Source: Paractinoplanes ferrugineus (GTDB lineage: Bacteria > Actinomycetota > Actinomycetes > Mycobacteriales > Micromonosporaceae). Taken from it: DNA of 64,000 bases. The notes beneath the pieces are model-generated. The model searched no databases, was not told the origin of the DNA, and saw nothing but the letters and a program-made list of their open reading frames with translations. A program made the translations under genes and the position numbers. Below, piece by piece: positions 50,630-59,290 of the stretch. Position 1 is the first letter of the stretch, and each line of letters opens with the position of its first letter. The stretch lies in contig NZ_BOMM01000009.1 of NCBI RefSeq assembly GCF_016862195.1, positions 62,001 to 126,000 of the forward strand. Reading direction: 5' to 3'.

Positions 50630-52120
50630 TCACTCCCAGTCGATCTCCGGGGAGCGGTAGAAGTTGAGGCCCTCGGCGGTCCAGCGCGGGCCGAACGTGG
50701 CCAGCCGCGCCCGGAACGACTGCCAGTCCCGGGCCCCCCGCGGGGTCCAGCCGATCTCGGCGATCGCGCACAACCGGGGCAGGGCCATGAACTGCACGTC
50801 GGCCGGCGAGCGCAGGGTCTCCGACCAGAGCGGGGCCTCGACCCCGAGCAGCGACTCCTCCCCCACCCCGGGCAGCCGGTCGGCCGGATCCCAGTCGTAG
50901 GAACGTTCCACCCCGACCACGCCGGCCCAGTCCAGGCCGAGCGGGCTGTCCTTGTCGTATTTCATGTCCAGGTAGCTGCGGTCGGCCGGCGACATGATCA
51001 CCTGGTGCCCCCGGCTCGCCGCGCGGGCCACGCCGTCGTCGGCCGGCTCGACCCGCCAGTACTGCGGCACCGCCGCCGGGGGGAGGTCGACCGCGGCCAT
51101 CTCGTGCCAGCCGATGACGCGTTTCCCGTACTTGCCGGGCAACGGCAGCACCCGGGACATGAACGTCCGGTAGTCCTCGGGCGGGGTGGAGAACGCCTCG
51201 TCACCGCCGATGTGCAGGAACTCGCCGGGGGTCAGGGCGGCGACCTCGCGGATGACGTCCTCGACGAAGGCGTACGTCTCCTCCCGGTCGGCGCTCAGCG
51301 AGCTGTAACCGACCTCGTCGTCGGTGCGCGGCGTGACCGGGTTTCCGTCGGCGGTCAGTTCCGGATAGGCCACCTGGGCGGCGTTGACGTGGCCGGGGAG
51401 GTCGATCTCCGGGACGATCGTGACGAAGCGCTTCTCGGCGTAGGCGACCAGGTCGGCGTACTCCCGCCGGGTCAGGAAGCCGCCGCCGGCGCCGTCGACG
51501 CCGGTGCCCTCGCCGCCGCTGATTTCGGTGAGGCGGGGCCAGCCGGGAATCTCGAGGCGCCAGCCCTGGTCGTCGGTCAGGTGCAGATGCAGATAATTGA
51601 TCTTGAAGCGGACCACCGTGTCGAGGTAGGACCTGATCTCGGCCGGCGTGAAGAAGTGCCGGGCCAGGTCGAGCATCGTGCCGCGGTAGGCGAATCGCGG
51701 CCGGTCCTCGATGGTGCCGCCGGGGATCTCCGCCCGCTGACCCGCGGCCGGCAGCAACTGCCGCAGCGTCTGGACGGCGGCGAACAGACCCCGGGTGGTC
51801 GCGGCCGCCAGGGTCACCTCCGCCGGGGCGATCTCGATCCGGTACGCCTCGTCGCCGCCCCCGCTGTCGGGCCCCTCGAGCAGAACCCTTATCGAGCCGT
51901 CGGCACCGGTCACCGGAACGGGGTGGCCCGTGGCCTCCCGCAGCAGCTCAGCCAGCTGTTCGGCGATGTCGCGGGCGGCCGGCACGGCGCTCACCGAGAC
52001 CGTGGGAGACAGGTGGAAGTTCGCGGCCGCGTCGGGCCGCACCGAGACCGGGAGGGGGATGACGTCACCGAGCCGTCTCAAGGTTGCGCGCACCCGAGGA
52101 ACCTTAAACTGTCTTTTCAT
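50630..52120 (-). CDS. GH20 beta-N-acetylhexosaminidase
   Basis: About 496 residues. A GH20b N-terminal domain (to about 140) precedes the catalytic barrel, with the catalytic pair Asp307-Glu308 in FLHIGGDEAF and the typical HLHLTDDQGWR and IVPEIDLPGH segments. It removes terminal GlcNAc from chitin or muropeptide fragments. No signal peptide is visible, so it may act inside the cell. Its ATG (52120-52118) overlaps the ATG of the divergent GNAT gene within CATG; a GTG at 52093 is an alternative start. Confidence 0.92.
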   Translation of the reverse strand: MKRQFKVPRVRATLRRLGDVIPLPVSVRPDAAANFHLSPTVSVSAVPAARDIAEQLAELLREATGHPVPVTGADGSIRVLLEGPDSGGGDEAYRIEIAPAEVTLAAATTRGLFAAVQTLRQLLPAAGQRAEIPGGTIEDRPRFAYRGTMLDLARHFFTPAEIRSYLDTVVRFKINYLHLHLTDDQGWRLEIPGWPRLTEISGGEGTGVDGAGGGFLTRREYADLVAYAEKRFVTIVPEIDLPGHVNAAQVAYPELTADGNPVTPRTDDEVGYSSLSADREETYAFVEDVIREVAALTPGEFLHIGGDEAFSTPPEDYRTFMSRVLPLPGKYGKRVIGWHEMAAVDLPPAAVPQYWRVEPADDGVARAASRGHQVIMSPADRSYLDMKYDKDSPLGLDWAGVVGVERSYDWDPADRLPGVGEESLLGVEAPLWSETLRSPADVQFMALPRLCAIAEIGWTPRGARDWQSFRARLATFGPRWTAEGLNFYRSPEIDWE

Positions 52121-52670
52121 GTCGATCATCACCCGTCGGGCCGGGCTTTCCGACTCCGGCCTGCTGCATGACCTCGCTGCCCGCACCTTCGGTCTGGCGT
52201 GTCCACCGGGCACGGCGCAGAGCGACATCGACGCGTTCGTCGCCGCGCACCTGTCCGCCGAGAGTTTCCGTGGCTACCTGGCGGACCCGGCACGGATCAT
52301 CCTGGTCGCGGAGGAGGACGGGGTGCCGGTGGGCTATTCGATGTTGATCGGCGGTCCGATCGCCGACCCCGAGGTGGCCGCGACCGTGGCGGCGGCGGTC
52401 GGCGGCAAGGGCAGCATCGAGCTGAGCAAGTTCTACCTGGCCCCGGAGCGGCACGGCTCCGGGGTGGCGTCGGCGCTGATGTCGGCGACGCTGCGGGCGG
52501 CCACCGCCACCGGGGCGGAGTACTGCTGGCTCGGGGTCAACCAGCGCAACGAGCGGGCCGCGAAGTTCTACGCCAAGCAGGACTTCGACGTGATCGGCGT
52601 GAAGCGCTTCCGAGTGGGCGAGATCTGGCACGACGACTATGTGCGCCTGCGCGCCCTCACCCCGGCCTGA
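52119..52670 (+). CDS. GNAT-family N-acetyltransferase
   Basis: 183 residues. The GNAT core shows IELSKFYLAPERHGSGVASALMSATL, where RHGSGVA is the acetyl-CoA P-loop (Q/RxxGxG/A), and a C-terminal WLGVNQRNERAAKFYAKQDF. The substrate is unknown. TAAACT ends 8 nt before the ATG, which suggests a leaderless transcript starting inside the N-terminal coding DNA of the divergent GH20 gene. Confidence 0.87.
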   Translation: MSIITRRAGLSDSGLLHDLAARTFGLACPPGTAQSDIDAFVAAHLSAESFRGYLADPARIILVAEEDGVPVGYSMLIGGPIADPEVAATVAAAVGGKGSIELSKFYLAPERHGSGVASALMSATLRAATATGAEYCWLGVNQRNERAAKFYAKQDFDVIGVKRFRVGEIWHDDYVRLRALTPA

Positions 52671-52708
52671 CGCCGGCCCGTTCGGCCGACCCGCCGCGGG
52701 GCGAGCGG

Positions 52709-53464
52709 TCAGGCGACCTTGACCGGGGTCCAGTCGAGGTATTTGCCGGTGCGGTTGTCGCCGGACGAGTGGCCTCGCAGACGGCGGTTGAGCCACGGCA
52801 GCACGTGCTCGCGGTAGTAGCGGGCCTCGCTCAGCAGGCCGCCACGGTCGTCGAGGTCGGCGTCGATCACGTGCGCCTCGGTGGGATAGCCGAGCGCCGT
52901 CAGCGCCAGGCCGGCCACCCGGCGATGGCCGTTCGAGTTGAGATGCAGGCGGTCCGGCGACCAGTAACCGGCCCGGCGGATCTCCTCGTCGTGGAAGACG
53001 TCGACGAAGGTGATGTCGTAGTCGCCGACGAACTGGGCGACCCCGGAGGTCAGCGCCTCGGCCCGGCGGCGCATCACGCTGCCGAACGGGAGCCGGGCCG
53101 ACGGGTCGGCGCCGGCCAGCAGCAACACCTTGACGCCGGCGTCGGCACAGCGACGCAGCACCTTCTCGGTGAGGGCGACCAGGTGGGACATGTCGCTGCC
53201 GGGCCGCATCATGTCGTTGCCGCCTCCGTTGAGCGACAGCAGCGTCGGCTTCGGCGAGAGCGCCAGGGCGGCCTCCAGCTGATCGTCGACGATCGCCTGG
53301 AGCAGGCGCCCACGAATGGCGAGGTTCGCGTATTCGACCGGCTCGTCCTGTCCCGCGGCCAGCCCGGAGGCGACCAGGTCGGCCCAGCCACGCTCGGTGC
53401 CATCCGGCAGCGTGTCCCCGAGACCCTCGGTGAAGCTGTCGCCGATCGCCACGAACCGCGTCAC
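52709..53464 (-). CDS. SGNH/GDSL hydrolase
   Basis: 251 residues with all four blocks: GDSF (I), Gly in AIRGRLL (II), GGGNDMM (III) and DRLHLN with the catalytic Asp-His (V). It is an esterase or lipase of the SGNH fold. No signal peptide is visible, so it is probably cytoplasmic. It starts with GTG at 53464 and may be the end of a leftward unit. Confidence 0.9.
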   Translation of the reverse strand: MTRFVAIGDSFTEGLGDTLPDGTERGWADLVASGLAAGQDEPVEYANLAIRGRLLQAIVDDQLEAALALSPKPTLLSLNGGGNDMMRPGSDMSHLVALTEKVLRRCADAGVKVLLLAGADPSARLPFGSVMRRRAEALTSGVAQFVGDYDITFVDVFHDEEIRRAGYWSPDRLHLNSNGHRRVAGLALTALGYPTEAHVIDADLDDRGGLLSEARYYREHVLPWLNRRLRGHSSGDNRTGKYLDWTPVKVA

Positions 53465-53558
53465 GTTTCCTCCATTCGACAGCGGCAGTGATCACCGCCG
53501 CCCGAGGCTATCCAACCGGGCGGGCGGAACGCGGCGACACGTGACGGGCGTCGCCCGG

Positions 53559-54401
53559 TCAGTCGACCAGCGGACTGATCTCCGCGGCGACCCGGACCAC
53601 GAAATCGACCGGATCCGGTTCGTCCACGGTGGGCTGGAGGATCACCTTGGTGGCCCCGTGGTCGACGAACTCGCGCAGTCCCGCCGCGATCTCCTCGGCC
53701 GAGCCGGCGACACCCGGGACGTCGATGCCGTAGCGCTCCTGCTGTTCCAGCAGTCGCCGCCGGCCGGCCGGGCCGAACGCGGCCGGCACGAACACCACCA
53801 GCTCGTGCGAGGCGGGTCCGGCGATGTGCCGCAGCGCCTCGGCGACCCCGGCCGGGGAGGTGCCGCCGGTCAGGATCGTGCCGTCGCCGACCTCGCCGGC
53901 CAGCGCGAGGGTCTTCGGGCCGGTCGCCCCCACGAAGATCGGCGGCACCGAGTGCGGCGGCCAGTCCAGCTTCACGCCGTCGAGTTTCACGTACCGGCCG
54001 TCCGTGCCTACCGTCTCGCCGCTGAGCAGGGAGCGCAGCGCTCCCGCGTACTCCCGCAAGAGCGTGAGGGGCGACGCCGGGCGGCCACCCACCTGGCCCA
54101 TCCATTCCTGGACGCCGTGGCCGATGCCCGGCAGGACACGGCCGCCCGACATCCGGCTCAGCGCGGCCACCTCCATGGCGCACAGGGCCACGTTGCGCAG
54201 CGGCGCCGGCATGATGCCGATGCCGATCTTGAGGTTTTCCGTCCAGGCGAGGGCGGCACCGGCGGCCGCGACCCCACCGGCGAGGAAGCAGTCCTCCCAG
54301 AGCCACAGCTCCGCGAGGCCGGCCGAGTCGGCGGCCCGGACGATGGCGCGGAGACTCTCCGGCGGGTTCTGCGGGAGCGCGATGGCACCGACGGTGGTCA
54401 T
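53559..54401 (-). CDS. LLM-class F420-dependent oxidoreductase
   Basis: 280 residues of the luciferase-like monooxygenase barrel. It contains LPQNPPESLRAIVRAADSAGLAELWLWED, the cofactor-region TENLKIGIGIMPAP and the C-terminal DHGATKVILQP. F420-using members are abundant in actinomycetes. The ATG at 54401 lies 5 nt after the NADAR stop codon, so the two genes are one transcription unit. Confidence 0.87.
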   Translation of the reverse strand: MTTVGAIALPQNPPESLRAIVRAADSAGLAELWLWEDCFLAGGVAAAGAALAWTENLKIGIGIMPAPLRNVALCAMEVAALSRMSGGRVLPGIGHGVQEWMGQVGGRPASPLTLLREYAGALRSLLSGETVGTDGRYVKLDGVKLDWPPHSVPPIFVGATGPKTLALAGEVGDGTILTGGTSPAGVAEALRHIAGPASHELVVFVPAAFGPAGRRRLLEQQERYGIDVPGVAGSAEEIAAGLREFVDHGATKVILQPTVDEPDPVDFVVRVAAEISPLVD

Positions 54402-54406
54402 GGCGC

Positions 54407-54949
54407 CTACTCTGCCAGGTCGGACCGGGCCCGCGTCAGCGCGAAGCCGAGAAGGTTGAGGCCGCGCCACCGCGCCGGATCGGCCGCCCGTGGGTCGGTC
54501 GCGGTGAGGCCGATCCCCCAGACCCGGTCGGTCGGGCTGGCCTCGACAAGCACCCGGTCGCCGGTCTTCGACAGCCAGGCGCGCAGGTCGTCGTTCTGCC
54601 CGAACTTGGCCCGGCCGGCCTCGACCACTATCGCGAAGCGGTGCTCGACCCAGGTCTTCTCGTCGAAGCCGGCCACCCCGCGCCCGAGCATCTTGGCGTC
54701 CCGGGGGTGCCCGGCGGCGACGATCCGCTCGGCCATCCGCCGGTCACCGAAGAGCATCGCCTTGCGCCACATCATGTAGTGCTCGGCGCTGCGGAAGGTG
54801 ACCCCGTCCACCGTGAACTCGACCGGCCACCACTGGCTGAGACAGCCGGCCCCGACGCTGCCGTCACGTTGTGGTTGATGCCCCCAGAAGTACAGATATT
54901 TACGCTTCTTCGGGTTTGCGATCAGTTCGTCGACATCCACGGACTCCAT
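54407..54949 (-). CDS. NADAR-family N-glycosidase (YbiA-like)
   Basis: 180 residues. The NADAR hallmarks are YFWGHQP, LSQWWPVEFTVDGVTFRSAEHYMMWRKA and RVWGIGL. Known members either cleave early riboflavin-pathway intermediates (YbiA/RibX) or remove ADP-ribose from guanine. The next gene makes a flavin/deazaflavin-type oxidoreductase, which favours a link to flavin chemistry here, but this is inference. An A/T-rich palindromic region at 54977 probably holds its promoter. Confidence 0.88.
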   Translation of the reverse strand: MESVDVDELIANPKKRKYLYFWGHQPQRDGSVGAGCLSQWWPVEFTVDGVTFRSAEHYMMWRKAMLFGDRRMAERIVAAGHPRDAKMLGRGVAGFDEKTWVEHRFAIVVEAGRAKFGQNDDLRAWLSKTGDRVLVEASPTDRVWGIGLTATDPRAADPARWRGLNLLGFALTRARSDLAE

Positions 54950-54976
54950 CTTGCCGGGTCAGCATTTTCGACAATT

Positions 54977-54992
54977 CTTATATAAGATCTTA
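54977..54992. promoter_or_regulatory. Overlapping A/T-rich palindromes upstream of the NADAR gene
   Basis: CTTATATAAG (54977-54986) and TAAGATCTTA (54983-54992) overlap in a patch with unusually low GC, about 30 nt before the NADAR start. They form a likely operator and promoter; a TTACTTATGA continues the pattern. Confidence 0.55.
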
Positions 54993-55101
54993 CTTATGAA
55001 GTACGGGAATCTGTCGTAGGCGCCCGATAGCTTCTGCGTGCGGATCGGCGCCACGGGGGCGCCGATCCGTCCAAAGCCTGACCACGGTTCGGAGACACCC
55101 G

Positions 55102-56079
55102 TCAGGCGGTGCCGCGCAGCAGGGTCTCGCCCGCCGCGCGGGCGCGATCTCGCAGTTCCGGCGGAGACTCGATGGTGAACGGGACCCCCAGCACCCCGAG
55201 CACCATCACCGGCCAGCCCAGGTCGTCCACACTCATCCGAAGTCGGCAGCTCGCCCCCTCCGTCCCGGCGCCCTGACCGGCTGGCAGCGGCTCCACCACG
55301 CCCCAGTGGCCGACCGCGCCTCGCACCTGCTCAGCCGGGCAATGAAGAACTATCGAAACGTCATGGCGGGTGGGGATCGCCGCTATCCGGGAGCGCAGCC
55401 ACGTGACCGGGTCGCCGCCGGGGAGTTCGCGCGGACGGAACCGGGCTCCGGTGGCGGCGGGATCGGTGAGCCGGTCGACGCGGAAGCTTCGCCAGTCGGC
55501 GCGGTCGAGGTCCCAGACGATCAGATACCACCGCCGCCCCAGCGAAACCAGCCGGTGCGGCTCCACGTGGCGGGCGGAGACCTCGCCTTCACGGGCCGCA
55601 TAGCCGAAGCGCAGGCGTTCCTCACCCCGGCAGGCCAGCGCGAGGGTGGTGAGCACCTCGGCGTCCAGGGTCGGCCCGCCACCGAAGACGCCCGGCGCGG
55701 TCACCGCCTGAAGAGCGTCGATCCGGCGGCGCAGCCGGGGTGGGAGCAGCTGAATGACCTTGGCGAGGGCGCGGACCGAGATCTCCTCGAAGCCGGCCAC
55801 CGCGCCCGCGGCCGAGGTCCGGAGCCCGACCGCGATGGCGACGGCCTCGTCGTCGTCCAGCAGCAGCGGCGGCACCGCGGCACCGGCCTGCAACTGATAG
55901 CCGCCGGCGGCACCGCGGTTGGCGTCCACCGGATAGCCGAGGTCGCGCAGCCGCTCCACGTCCCGGCGAAGGGTGCGCGGACTGACCTCGAGCCGATCCG
56001 CCAGTTCGGCGCCGGGCCAGTAGCGGTGCGTCTGCAGAAGCGAGAGCAGACGCAACATGCGCGCGCTGGTGTTGGCCAT
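55102..56079 (-). CDS. HTH-WYL (YafY-type) transcriptional regulator
   Basis: 325 residues: N-terminal HTH (RMLRLLSLLQTHRYWPGAELADRLEVSPRTLRRDVERLRDLG), a middle WYL domain (RRWYLIVWDLDRADW), and a C-terminal WCX part. It is similar in layout to the regulator at 45687. The ATG at 56079 was chosen as the usual family start. It is divergent from the CorA gene and its targets are unknown. Confidence 0.88.
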   Translation of the reverse strand: MANTSARMLRLLSLLQTHRYWPGAELADRLEVSPRTLRRDVERLRDLGYPVDANRGAAGGYQLQAGAAVPPLLLDDDEAVAIAVGLRTSAAGAVAGFEEISVRALAKVIQLLPPRLRRRIDALQAVTAPGVFGGGPTLDAEVLTTLALACRGEERLRFGYAAREGEVSARHVEPHRLVSLGRRWYLIVWDLDRADWRSFRVDRLTDPAATGARFRPRELPGGDPVTWLRSRIAAIPTRHDVSIVLHCPAEQVRGAVGHWGVVEPLPAGQGAGTEGASCRLRMSVDDLGWPVMVLGVLGVPFTIESPPELRDRARAAGETLLRGTA

Positions 56080-56251
56080 GACCCCAGAGTCCACCACAAT
56101 GCGGCCAGAACCTGTCCGCATCGCTCCCGCGTCCGCAACCCGTGGCTTGCTCAGCGCGCGGGCCGGGCCGGAAACGCCGGGGTGGGGGCGGGGCGCTCGA
56201 GCGGGTGGCCGCTAACGTCGAGCCTCGCGGCGTCGGCAGGTGGAGGGGTGC

Positions 56252-57358
56252 ATGTTCGGGTGGCGGCGGCGTGGGACGGCGGAGATCATTCCGCGGGCTC
56301 TCGGGCGGCTCATCGAAGGGATCAATCCTCGGCCCGAGCGGGCAACCCCGCGGCAACGGCGACGAAACCCCGATGCGGTGGTCGACTGCGCGGTCTATGC
56401 CGGTGGCGCACGGCGGGCCGGGCTGGTGCACTACACCGAGGCGGCCGGGGTCGCCCGGCGCCGGGGGACGTACGTCTGGCTCGGGCTGCATGAACCCGAC
56501 CTGGTGACGATGCGTTCGATCGCCGAGGTGTTCGGACTGCACGAGCTGCTCGTCGAGCAGAGTGTCGAAGGCGGGCACCGGCCGGCGCTCGAGACGATCG
56601 GGGACGTGACCCGGATCGTGCTGCGGACCGCTCGATATGTGGAGCACGAGGAGCTGACCGCGACCTCCGAGGTGGTCGACACCGGCGACGTCACCCTGCT
56701 GATCGGCAGCTGGTTCGTCATCTCGGTGCGCCACGGGGCGGCCGGGGCGCTCTGGGCGGTGCGGCAGGACCTGGAGAAACGACCGGCGGTGCTCAAGCTC
56801 GGGCCGTGGGCGGTGGCGTACGCGATCGGTGGCCGCATGGTCGACGACTACCTCCAGGTCGCCGGGGCGGTGGAACGCGACCTCGAACGGCTCGAGGAGG
56901 AGACCTTCGTGCCGAAGCGCTCCCCCGAGATCGCCCACTTCTACCAGCTGAAACGGGAGATGGTCGAGTTCAAGCGGGCGGTGCTGCCGCTGCAGGAGCC
57001 CCTCGGCCGGCTGCTCGACCAGCCGGATGTGCCGGTCGGCCTGCGGCCCTACTTCGTCGACGTGCAGGGCCGGCTCGCCCGCGCCGTCGATCGGGTCGCG
57101 GGCTTCGACGACCTGCTCAACTCGATCCTCCAGGCCCGCCTCGCGCAGGTGTCGATGGACCAGAACAACGACATGCGGATGATCGCCGCGTGGGCCGCCA
57201 TCGCCGCGGTCCCGACCGTCATCGCCGGCATCTACGGGATGAACTTCAGCCACATGCCGGGGCTCGACTCGCACCTCGGATATCCGATAGTGATCGGGGC
57301 GATCGTGGTGATCTGCGGCGGCCTGTACTGGCGGCTCAAACGGTCCGGATGGCTCTGA
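56252..57358 (+). CDS. corA: CorA-type magnesium/divalent cation channel
   Basis: About 368 residues. A large cytoplasmic funnel domain ends in two membrane helices, with the selectivity motif YGMNF between them, so the family residues are intact. It transports Mg2+ (or Co2+/Ni2+) as a pentamer. The first 40 residues are very basic. The ATG at 56252 has GGAGG 5 nt upstream, better than the GTG at 56240. Confidence 0.9.
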   Translation: MFGWRRRGTAEIIPRALGRLIEGINPRPERATPRQRRRNPDAVVDCAVYAGGARRAGLVHYTEAAGVARRRGTYVWLGLHEPDLVTMRSIAEVFGLHELLVEQSVEGGHRPALETIGDVTRIVLRTARYVEHEELTATSEVVDTGDVTLLIGSWFVISVRHGAAGALWAVRQDLEKRPAVLKLGPWAVAYAIGGRMVDDYLQVAGAVERDLERLEEETFVPKRSPEIAHFYQLKREMVEFKRAVLPLQEPLGRLLDQPDVPVGLRPYFVDVQGRLARAVDRVAGFDDLLNSILQARLAQVSMDQNNDMRMIAAWAAIAAVPTVIAGIYGMNFSHMPGLDSHLGYPIVIGAIVVICGGLYWRLKRSGWL

Positions 57359-57510
57359 GATCAACCGAACGGTCACAGCCGGTTACCACTATTCGCCGGA
57401 TCCACTCCGGACAGCGCCGGAGATCCCACCCGCTCTCCCGTAGATGCCCTCACTCCGAGTAATTAGCGTTGATCACGGGTCGACCGTGTATCGAACCGGA
57501 GGGAGGGCTG

Positions 57511-58734
57511 ATGTCCGCTACTGATCTGACGGCAAGCGAGCAGTCGCGGCTGCCTTACGAGACGATCCGGACCGTGGGACCGTTCTACGGCGTAACCGCC
57601 GAACGGATGCGCGCCGCCCTCATCGGCCTGCACGCCGCCGACCCCACGCACCGGGTCGTGTCCCGGCTCGACCGCGCGGGCCCCCGCTGGGAGCACCTGG
57701 ACGCCGAGGCGTTCGCGTTGCACGCCGGTGCGGCGGTGAGCGACCTCGGCGACTGGACCGTCGACTTCGACGAGGCGACGAGCCGCCTGCAGGCCGAGCC
57801 GCGCGGTGCCTACCCGCTGCGCATCGTCGTCGGCGCCGGTTACGTCGCGTTCAAGGTCTCGAACGCCTACGGTGACGCCGAGCCGGTCAACGAACTCGTC
57901 CACGAGCTTGTCCGCGCGGCCGCCGAGGGCCGCACCGCGACCTTCCCGCCGGCCCACCGGCACATCCGTTACCAGCTGGTCAAGACCTGGTGGCAGCGGT
58001 TCGGCCTGTGGCCCGCCCGGGAGGTGGCGACCCCGGTCTCCCCCGCCGCCGAGCTGCGCGACTGGGCGCCGCAGCTGACCCAGCGCAGCGACCGGTCCGG
58101 CGAGATCCTCCGGCACATCCGGCAGTGGCGCGACCGTACGGCACCGGGAGTCACGACGACCGCGATCACGTTCGCGGCGTTCGTTTCCGCGCTGCGCGAT
58201 CTTGGACTCGACCCGGATCTGAGCGGAGCCGTCGTACACATCGACGCACGCCGCTATCTTGCGCGGAACGCCCGGGTCGACAGCAACTTCAGCATGGGCG
58301 TACGCCTGAGCCCACGCGATCTCACCGACCCGGGTTCGGTGCACGAGACCCTCCAGGCCGAGTTGGCGTCCGGCCGGGTGCTCGGCATGATGCTGCGGCG
58401 CTCGGCCCGGATCGCGGTGACCGGTGAGGCCGGCACGCCCGGCCCGTACCCGAGCAAGATCTCCACCACGCCCCGTCCGCGGCTCACTCTGAGCAACCAG
58501 GGCCGTCATGACCTGCTGTCCGACCTGCCCTGGACCGTAGACGCGGGGTCAAGAGCAAACCTAAGTGTACCCACGCACAGTGACCCCGAAGGCATCACGC
58601 TGACCACGAGCGAGCTGGACGGGGCCCTGCATCTGGAGGCCACGTTCCACGCCTCGACCTACGACCCCGAGCTGATCACCCGGGCCCTCGACGTGGTTTG
58701 CACAAATCCGGCGGGCATCCTCGCCCACCGATAG
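57511..58734 (+). CDS. Condensation/CAT-like fold protein lacking the HHxxxD motif
   Basis: 407 residues. The alternating pattern (YETIRTVGPFYGV, HRVVSRLDRAGPRW, LVHELVRAAAEG) and length look like the chloramphenicol-acetyltransferase/condensation fold. Where the catalytic HHxxxDG is expected I see FKVSNAYGDAEP, with Asp but no His, so acyl transfer by the usual route is unlikely. It may be a pseudoenzyme or a different acyltransferase. The ATG has GGAGGGAGGG upstream. It is a single gene with a good terminator. Confidence 0.6.
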   Translation: MSATDLTASEQSRLPYETIRTVGPFYGVTAERMRAALIGLHAADPTHRVVSRLDRAGPRWEHLDAEAFALHAGAAVSDLGDWTVDFDEATSRLQAEPRGAYPLRIVVGAGYVAFKVSNAYGDAEPVNELVHELVRAAAEGRTATFPPAHRHIRYQLVKTWWQRFGLWPAREVATPVSPAAELRDWAPQLTQRSDRSGEILRHIRQWRDRTAPGVTTTAITFAAFVSALRDLGLDPDLSGAVVHIDARRYLARNARVDSNFSMGVRLSPRDLTDPGSVHETLQAELASGRVLGMMLRRSARIAVTGEAGTPGPYPSKISTTPRPRLTLSNQGRHDLLSDLPWTVDAGSRANLSVPTHSDPEGITLTTSELDGALHLEATFHASTYDPELITRALDVVCTNPAGILAHR

Positions 58735-58743
58735 ATCAGGACC

Positions 58744-58791
58744 TGCGCCCGGCCGGCACTGCCCCCCATCCGGCCGGGCGCATCCCTTTTT
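58744..58791 (+). terminator. Intrinsic terminator with T-run
   Basis: TGCGCCCGGCCG (58744-58755) pairs with CGGCCGGGCGCA (58771-58782) and is followed by TCCCTTTTT. It is one of the few classic T-tailed terminators in the window. Confidence 0.85.
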
Positions 58792-59290
58792 ATGTGTTCG
58801 GCGACCAGCCGGCACAGAACGAGGTCAGCGAATCAATCTCCGCCGCCTGGAATAATCCTCGATACCGCCCGATCCACCGCGTAGAAACAACGCCCGGCGC
58901 CAGCCGAAGCCTATGAGGTGAAACCCGGCCGATCGCCCCGTTTGCCGATTTCGCACACTCGCCGAGATGCCGATTCGGTCAGACGTTTCCGCAGCCAGTT
59001 GCACGTTCCGCGGACCGCCGCTCCAGGCTTTTCCACCGTCGCCGGTTCAGTGCAGGTCGGCCGGAGTAGACAAGCCGTCTCCATTGAAATACCAGATGGG
59101 AAAGCGCTTTTCCATGGTGGGCCAAGCGCTTGACCAACCCACCGGGCTATCGCTCCAGCGGTATCTCAGCGCTATCGCTCCAGCGCCATCTCGGCGCTGT
59201 TCTCTCCGGCGCTGTCTCTCCAGCCGCGGCGGGCTTCCGTGCCAGCATTTCCCAGCCGCCGCGCGAAAGCCACCTCCGCATTCCGCAGGT
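58792..59290. other. Non-coding DNA with short repeats
   Basis: No gene that I can support. Between about 59147 and 59225 the motif ATCGCTCCAGCG and variants (CTCAGCGCT, CTCGGCGCT) recur, forming short direct and inverted repeats just downstream of the collagen-like gene stop. This may be a decayed 3' end or a terminator cluster for that gene. Confidence 0.4.
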
